From assembly GCA_026987155.1 (NCBI GenBank), contig JALSNG010000018.1, forward strand, positions 1 to 18,911: a stretch of 18,911 nucleotides of DNA, given 5' to 3'. A program made the position numbers and the translations under genes. Shown here piece after piece: positions 14,419-18,911 of the stretch (position 1 is its first letter; every line of letters starts with the position of its first letter). The notes beneath the pieces were generated by a model. It searched no databases. It was not told where the DNA came from and worked only from the letters and a program-made list of their open reading frames with translations. The DNA is from Thermococcus sp. (lineage in GTDB: Archaea > Methanobacteriota_B > Thermococci > Thermococcales > Thermococcaceae).

Positions 14419-15584
14419 GATTTCCTCCTCAACTTCTTGATATCGGGTACATCCTTGTCGATGGCATTAAAGACATCCTCCAGGCGAATATCGCCATCCT
14501 CCGGGGCAGGATAAACGTCATCAAAGTCAGGGAGGCCTTTGAGCAACTCCTCTTTTTTAGTCTCGGCTTCTTCCTTTGCGTTCATAAAAGCCCTTGCGTA
14601 CTCCTTGGCCGTAAGAATTATCTCCTCTATGCTATCACTCTCGTAGATCCCGCTTAGAAGGGTAACGACCTCCACTTCCCTCTCCCTGGGATCGGGGTAA
14701 AAGCCGCGAAATATCTGCTTACCCCGTATTTTATTGGTGAGGTAATCCAAAGCCTCGAATATGTCCTTGGCCTTTAACAGTTCAGGGGGACCGTGGATGG
14801 CCACCAAGCCATAGAGGGCCGATTCTATGTTAGCATTTAGGTAGAGACCCTCGCTCTCAAAGGATTTAAGAATGAGTCTGGAGAGGCTCTTGACCTTGTT
14901 TGCCTCAGCTTTCGAGTAACCGATGGTGGCGAAACTTCCAAAGGCCTTTAGAACGAACTTCAAGTCGCTCGCATCAAGGGTCTGCTCACCAGGAACATCG
15001 ACAAGCGCTAAGAGAGACGCTATGCGCTCAACTACGGTATAGTTTATCCGTTCGTAGGCCCTGCTTATATCGTCACCCGTCTCTTTCAGTTTATTGTTGT
15101 CTATTGCAATTATCGAATCCGCTATCTTGGAGAGCTTGTCTATGGTTATTGCCGCGTTTATGGTCGGACGTATCCCCTCCTCTTTGAGGGGGAGTGCTCC
15201 TACGGCAACTACGAGTGAGTCGGGGTACTCTTCCTTGAGTGCCTCAGCAAGTACCGGCGTTCCACCCGCACCGGTTCCACCGCCGAAGCCGAAGGTGAGG
15301 AAAAAAATGTCAACATCCTCGTAGCCGATGATCGAACCCACCTTTCTCATCACGAGAGGCAGGTCGCGTCTCATGGCCTCCCTGCCAAGGAGGGGATTCG
15401 CGTTTACCCCTTTGCCACCAGTCAGGGATTCCCCTATGAGAATCCTCCTTTCGGGGGGGATGTGTTTGAGATAATCCAGGTCTCCCCTGGATGTGTTCAC
15501 GGCGAGTGCCTCAAAGTCAACGAGGGAAAAGAGGTCGGCTATTTTTGTTCCACACTGGCCGACCCCAATGATTAGAGCACGCAA
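14415..15584 (-). CDS. CetZ-type tubulin/FtsZ superfamily GTPase
   Basis: A 389-residue cytoskeletal GTPase that should polymerise in the cytoplasm. The N-terminal nucleotide motif GVGQCGTK is at residues 7-14, the tubulin signature GGGTGAG (T4 loop) at 101-107, and the T7 synergy loop at about 202-207 (TLDASD, with D204 and D207 in the catalytic places but T instead of the usual N). The absence of an FtsZ-type C-terminal peptide and the overall sequence fit the archaeal CetZ/FtsZ3 group rather than FtsZ1/FtsZ2. The tail (351-389) is acidic and ends in a basic patch KKLRRKS. I chose TTG 15584 since GGAGGGGTGAT precedes it by five bases and no ATG lies near; it begins 6 bases after the upstream stop. 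CetZ proteins control cell shape and motility in haloarchaea; here the neighbours are membrane and pilin-like genes. Confidence 0.88.
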   Translation of the reverse strand: MRALIIGVGQCGTKIADLFSLVDFEALAVNTSRGDLDYLKHIPPERRILIGESLTGGKGVNANPLLGREAMRRDLPLVMRKVGSIIGYEDVDIFFLTFGFGGGTGAGGTPVLAEALKEEYPDSLVVAVGALPLKEEGIRPTINAAITIDKLSKIADSIIAIDNNKLKETGDDISRAYERINYTVVERIASLLALVDVPGEQTLDASDLKFVLKAFGSFATIGYSKAEANKVKSLSRLILKSFESEGLYLNANIESALYGLVAIHGPPELLKAKDIFEALDYLTNKIRGKQIFRGFYPDPREREVEVVTLLSGIYESDSIEEIILTAKEYARAFMNAKEEAETKKEELLKGLPDFDDVYPAPEDGDIRLEDVFNAIDKDVPDIKKLRRKS

Positions 15585-15590
15585 CCGGTA

Positions 15591-17876
15591 TCACCCCTCC
15601 CCCACCAGACGTATTTCCGAGGGATCTATGATACCATCGCCGTTCGAATCCATGGCCCTCAGCACAACGTAGTGTCCGCTGAGGTACTTTATCAGGGATG
15701 TCCTGAAGAGGGCCTCCACCAGCTGGTAGTTTCTCTTGCTCCCGACGACCGCTATTACCCTGCTGCCGTGAACCCTTCCCGGAACCACTACTACCACCGA
15801 GTCCGTGGGGTACTTGTTACCATCAACGAACACGTAGGCACCACTAACGGAGTAGTTAAGGTACGGGTTGAACTCAGCAACGTTTATCTCATCGAAGGTG
15901 CCGAGGAGGATGTAGTTCGTGGTGTTGTTTGATAGGTCGAAACCCTCTTTAACGTGGAGAAAAACCGGGGTTCCGGAGGCTATTGCACCCGCAACTATCG
16001 GGTAAACGTTCTCGTAGAGGGGCCCGTATTCCAGGGTGAAGTTCGAGGGATAGTAGAGAAGGCGCGTAGTTCCGTAGATGGTTGGAAGTTCAGAGTGCAC
16101 ATGGTCGAGGAGGAAGGCGATGGCGAGGGCCCTGCCACCCAAGGGGAGTGATGAGAGGTCAATCCCCCTGAGCCACGCCACCACATTCTCAGTCACGTCC
16201 ACGTCAAGGCGCCGAAGTGCCTGAGCAGCTAACACGGTGGGTTCAACTGCGCCGCCCAGCTGTATGTACTTTGAGGTGTATAGCTCGGTGTATCCACCGA
16301 CGTAGCCCCATACCCCATCGTCGTTCCTCTGCCCAAGAAGCCACTCCACATGGGACTTTAGCTCCTCCCGTGTTGAAACCGCGGAGAGAGCGTTTATTAC
16401 GAAGGCCGTTGTGAAGACGTCCTTTGTTATCATGTATCCCACGTAGGGTCCGAAGGAATAAACGCCCCATCCGTCACCGCTTATCGACAGGAGCCACTTC
16501 TTGCCCTTTACTACTGCGGGATCGCTGGAGGGAATACCAAGCCCGCTGAGGAGGTCGATTGCCATCGCCGTTTGAAGGGGCTGACCGCCCGCTGGATAGC
16601 CCCTCCATGCCCCATCGGGGAGCTGAAGAGATTTTATGAGCTCTATGTTTTCTAACTTTTCCTTTTCGTCCAAGGCGCCGGCAGCAAGAAGGATTTTCAG
16701 AGTGTAGTAGTAGCCGGGGGTTATCCTGCCGAGTAGCCTCACCCCACCCATCTGAACCGGGAGCTGTCTTTTTGCCCAATTCACGGTTTTTTGGACCTCG
16801 GTGGAGTTTTCCCTACACTTCAAAAGGGCAAGGAAGGAATAGTAGGTGGTTCTGAAGTAATCCTGACAGACCTCACAGCTACTGCCCGGCTCCTTTCCCC
16901 ATGTGCCTGATGGGTTCTGGGACTCGGCAAGGACTTCACACTGGGTAAGAAGGGTTTCATAGTAAGAATCTTCCCCTTCACGAATGAACGAAACAAAGGG
17001 GAGGGCTGCGTAGGCCGTCGTGAGAACAGCATCGGAGTAAAACATCTCATCGTTCTTCCAGGAGTATGTGTCGTTGACCTTTATTGCCTTCTTCTCGAGG
17101 AGGGCAAGGGCCTTTGCCGTGTCAAAGGAGCCGGGGTTGTAGAGGGAGAGCGCGTAAACTGCAAGTGCCATGTCCTTTGTGTCGAGTTTTCCGGAGAGGA
17201 CTTCTGATTTAAGCTCCGACAGATCCTTCAGAGCATCATCACTCCTGTGACCAACGTAGTGGAAGGCTATCAATCTTAAGGCCATATCCCTCGTGTCCTG
17301 AGGGGTTGCGTTTTCAAGGTAGGAAATGCCCTTGAACACGTAGTAGTCCTTGTCAGTATACCCGGCCATGCCAAGGGCCCAGAGGGCCATGGCAGTCGGA
17401 TAGAACTCAGAGGGGGAGTCCTGGACATAACCCCAGGCCTCGCCGTTAAATGCTGCCCGCAGGAAGGCAATGCCCCTGTATGATGACGCCCCTATAGAGG
17501 CAGGGGGAAGTTGAACTCGTCCGCTCGATACGAGCTTCTGAACAGCACTCAAGCCAATAACAGCGTAGGCAGTGGACGGAACGCTACTAACGCTCCCCTT
17601 GAAGTAACCCCATCCACCATCCGGGTTCTGGCTGTCAATCAGAAAATCAGAGTACTCTTTCACGGTGGAAACCGCGTCCCTATCTTCACCTTGGATCTTT
17701 TCCATCAGAGCCGCGAGTGCAAAAAGCGTCATTCCAGCCTCATCTATTCTCCCCGTGGAGGCCGCTGAAGCACTCTGCTCCAGGAAGTTCGCTGCACCGT
17801 TTAGAAGGGGAACTGCGGAGACGTAAGTGCCCCCCAACATGAGAGAGATAATCATCAGGACCACAAACCTTTTCAT
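15591..17876 (-). CDS. Secreted alpha/alpha-barrel (prenyltransferase/squalene-cyclase repeat) protein with EF-hand
   Basis: A 761-residue exported protein. MKRFVVLMIISLMLGGTYVSA is a Sec signal peptide, with likely cleavage after VSA. Residues about 35-580 hold repeated helix pairs with QW-like motifs: QNPDGGWG (83-90), EAWGY, QNPSGTWG (320-327), LPDGAWRG, DGWGVY and DDGVWGY. This is the alpha/alpha toroid of squalene cyclase, prenyltransferase and complement-like folds. The cyclase acid motif DxDD is absent, so it is probably not a terpene cyclase. The region 600-735 is beta-rich and unassigned. The end, DSNGDGIIDPSE, is a perfect 12-residue EF-hand calcium loop. Cysteines 313, 334, 337 and 354 may form disulfides. 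ATG 17876 follows GAGGTG; an in-frame GTG lies three codons earlier. First gene of the CetZ unit. Ligand or partner unknown. Confidence 0.82.
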   Translation of the reverse strand: MKRFVVLMIISLMLGGTYVSAVPLLNGAANFLEQSASAASTGRIDEAGMTLFALAALMEKIQGEDRDAVSTVKEYSDFLIDSQNPDGGWGYFKGSVSSVPSTAYAVIGLSAVQKLVSSGRVQLPPASIGASSYRGIAFLRAAFNGEAWGYVQDSPSEFYPTAMALWALGMAGYTDKDYYVFKGISYLENATPQDTRDMALRLIAFHYVGHRSDDALKDLSELKSEVLSGKLDTKDMALAVYALSLYNPGSFDTAKALALLEKKAIKVNDTYSWKNDEMFYSDAVLTTAYAALPFVSFIREGEDSYYETLLTQCEVLAESQNPSGTWGKEPGSSCEVCQDYFRTTYYSFLALLKCRENSTEVQKTVNWAKRQLPVQMGGVRLLGRITPGYYYTLKILLAAGALDEKEKLENIELIKSLQLPDGAWRGYPAGGQPLQTAMAIDLLSGLGIPSSDPAVVKGKKWLLSISGDGWGVYSFGPYVGYMITKDVFTTAFVINALSAVSTREELKSHVEWLLGQRNDDGVWGYVGGYTELYTSKYIQLGGAVEPTVLAAQALRRLDVDVTENVVAWLRGIDLSSLPLGGRALAIAFLLDHVHSELPTIYGTTRLLYYPSNFTLEYGPLYENVYPIVAGAIASGTPVFLHVKEGFDLSNNTTNYILLGTFDEINVAEFNPYLNYSVSGAYVFVDGNKYPTDSVVVVVPGRVHGSRVIAVVGSKRNYQLVEALFRTSLIKYLSGHYVVLRAMDSNGDGIIDPSEIRLVGEG

Positions 17877-17907
17877 CGCTAACACCTCTGGTATCTAAGG
17901 GCCCACA

Positions 17908-17922
17908 TTAAATAAACTTTTC
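17908..17922 (-). promoter_or_regulatory. BRE/TATA promoter of the CetZ unit
   Basis: On the minus strand GAAAAG followed by TTTATTTAA forms a good archaeal BRE plus TATA box, centred about 36 bases before ATG 17876. Transcription would begin near 17887, leaving a leader of about 11 bases that holds the GAGGTG ribosome site (17883-17888). Confidence 0.7.
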
Positions 17923-17933
17923 TCGAGAAAGTT
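17915..17933. repeat. Palindrome overlapping the BRE, possible operator
   Basis: TTTCTCGAGAAA (17919-17930) is a perfect 12-base palindrome. It extends by three more pairs (AAC/GTT) if one base is bulged. It covers the BRE of the promoter, a position where a bound repressor would block TFB. It could also be a stem ending the upstream TYW1 transcript, though the T-run lies before it, not after. Confidence 0.45.
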
Positions 17934-17945
17934 GGGAAGAAAAAG
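17933..17945 (-). terminator. Possible T-rich terminator of TYW1
   Basis: Directly after the TYW1 stop the minus strand reads CTTTTTCTTCC, a pyrimidine tract with five T in a row, which can be enough to end archaeal transcription. No stem is needed in archaea. The tract is short, so this is a weak call. Confidence 0.35.
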
Positions 17946-18911
17946 TCAGTGGGTTATAAACCTGCCCCCAACCCCTTTCCCACTCGAGTCAACGTCGTCC
18001 CTCATTATCAGCACGACCCTGCTCGGCTCGTATTCATCCTCGATGTGGTATCCTGGCAGGTGCCTGACGAGCTCCTCCGCGAAGGCTTTAATCTCTTCGT
18101 GCCTCGGCATGTTGTTGATGGTTAGTCTGTTCCTTGAGAAGCCCACGAACATGTAGGCTTTGGTCTCGACGAACATCGGATTGGCGAGCTTTATCAGCTT
18201 CGCATAGCCCTCCGGGTTGTGCATATTCTCGCCTTTGACGAGGGTCAGCCTGACAACCGTTCTCGTATCAGCGTTGCTCATAAGTCCGAGGAACTCCTTT
18301 ATCCTCTCCCAGCCGTCAGGGATCATGGGGACGTTAACCCTGTTGTAGGTCTCGATGTCCGGAGCTGTCAGAGACACGTAGAGCTGGGTGGGGAGCTTGT
18401 CCTCCCTCTTCATTTCCTCCAGCCTTTCCGGAACGGTTCCGTTGGTGACTATGAACGTGGTAAAGCCTCTCTTGTGAAACTCCTCCACCAGGTCGCCCAT
18501 ATAGGGATAGAGCATCGGCTCACCGGATAGGCTTATGGCCGCGTGCTTTGGATTCCACGCTTCCTCGAACTTCTTCATGTTTATGCCTGGCATTCCCTTG
18601 TAACCCACGAGGAGCTTGCGCTGGGCTTTTATGCTCTCCTCGACGATGAATGCCGGGTCGTCCCACGGTTCCGGGAGCTCGGTTCCAAGGAAGCCCTCCA
18701 TCGGGCGCCAGCAGAATATGCAGTTGTGGGTGCACCAGGCAGTGACAGGTGTCATCTGCAGGCAGCGGTGGCTCGCTATGCCGTAGAACTTCTGCTTGTA
18801 GCAGAAGCGGTCGTGCTTTATGCTCTCCTTCAGCCAGTGGCAGAGCTTCACCGAGCTGTGCCTTCCAACCAAGGCGTAGTGCTGCTTTCTAAACAGGCTC
18901 GCTATCTCCTC
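17946..18911 (-). CDS. taw1: tRNA 4-demethylwyosine synthase TYW1 (Taw1), 5' end cut
   Basis: A radical-SAM enzyme that condenses N1-methylguanosine at position 37 of tRNA-Phe with pyruvate to form the wyosine tricycle. The frame is open to the window edge (EEIASLFRKQHYALVGRHSS is the visible beginning), so about 20 residues and the start are missing. The radical-SAM box CTHNCIFC (CxxxCxxC) binds one [4Fe-4S] cluster. Three earlier cysteines, in VKLC, RFC and HRC, each 13 residues apart, match those holding the second cluster in the archaeal enzyme. The SAM-binding SLSGEPMLYPYM and FIVTNGT segments follow. The C-terminus has a short Ser/Gly-rich extension, SSGKGVGGRFITH. It is separated from the CetZ unit by about 70 bases with that unit's promoter. 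Confidence 0.95.
   Translation of the reverse strand, partial: EEIASLFRKQHYALVGRHSSVKLCHWLKESIKHDRFCYKQKFYGIASHRCLQMTPVTAWCTHNCIFCWRPMEGFLGTELPEPWDDPAFIVEESIKAQRKLLVGYKGMPGINMKKFEEAWNPKHAAISLSGEPMLYPYMGDLVEEFHKRGFTTFIVTNGTVPERLEEMKREDKLPTQLYVSLTAPDIETYNRVNVPMIPDGWERIKEFLGLMSNADTRTVVRLTLVKGENMHNPEGYAKLIKLANPMFVETKAYMFVGFSRNRLTINNMPRHEEIKAFAEELVRHLPGYHIEDEYEPSRVVLIMRDDVDSSGKGVGGRFITH

Noticed and set aside
14415..15584. The cell-division protein FtsZ1 or FtsZ2
   Set aside because: The sequence around the T4 loop, the missing FtsZ C-terminal peptide and the altered T7 loop fit the CetZ/FtsZ3 group better.
15591..17876. A true squalene-hopene or terpene cyclase
   Set aside because: The protein is exported by a Sec signal and has no DxDD catalytic motif; only the repeat fold is supported.

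Overview
The window is chromosomal DNA of a hyperthermophilic euryarchaeon of the order Thermococcales, most likely Thermococcus. The grounds are archaeal promoters (TATA boxes about 25 bases before the expected transcript start), GGTGA/GGAGG ribosome sites, densely packed genes with ATGA start/stop overlaps, split GMP synthase genes (guaAB and guaAA), PurP in place of bacterial-type PurH chemistry, a two-cluster archaeal TYW1, class III (archaeal pilin) signal peptides and a CetZ tubulin-like gene. These are matches of motif and sequence by eye; no database search was run.

Bases 1-4258, plus strand: the end of purL (cut by the window), then purP overlapping it by ATGA, then guaAB (ATP pyrophosphatase subunit of GMP synthase) with its own TATA promoter. 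A DUF104/AF2212-type antitoxin and PIN-domain toxin pair sits between guaAB and guaAA (the glutaminase subunit), and the toxin stop overlaps the guaAA start. A 91-residue gene of unknown function follows, with a TTG start, and meets the next gene tail to tail with a 46-base overlap. Apart from the toxin pair and this last gene, the region makes IMP and GMP.

Bases 4213-17885, minus strand: about 13.7 kb of surface and cytoskeleton genes in two units, read from high to low coordinate. Unit A has a promoter near 17912 and encodes a secreted alpha/alpha-barrel (prenyltransferase/squalene-cyclase repeat) protein with a C-terminal EF-hand loop, a CetZ-type tubulin/FtsZ homologue, and a two-pass membrane protein. 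Unit B has a promoter near 13786 and encodes three pilin-like proteins with class III signal peptides (234, 147 and about 160 residues), three larger pilin-like surface proteins of rising size (602, 723 and about 1060 residues, the last with two DUF2341-like modules and a LamG-like module), and a four-pass DUF2101 membrane protein. Junctions are ATGA overlaps or gaps of at most about 13 bases, so each unit is probably one transcript. No assembly ATPase, TadC/FlaJ-type platform protein or prepilin peptidase lies in the window. The side-by-side placement of a tubulin-like GTPase and a graded pilin set is the most interesting signal here: it suggests a CetZ-linked surface filament or tip complex. 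That link is inferred from gene order alone.

Bases 17946-18911, minus strand: the body of TYW1 (Taw1), the radical-SAM tRNA wyosine enzyme, cut at its 5' end by the window edge. I saw no tRNA, rRNA, CRISPR array or insertion sequence, and no gene-free stretch reaches 300 bases.
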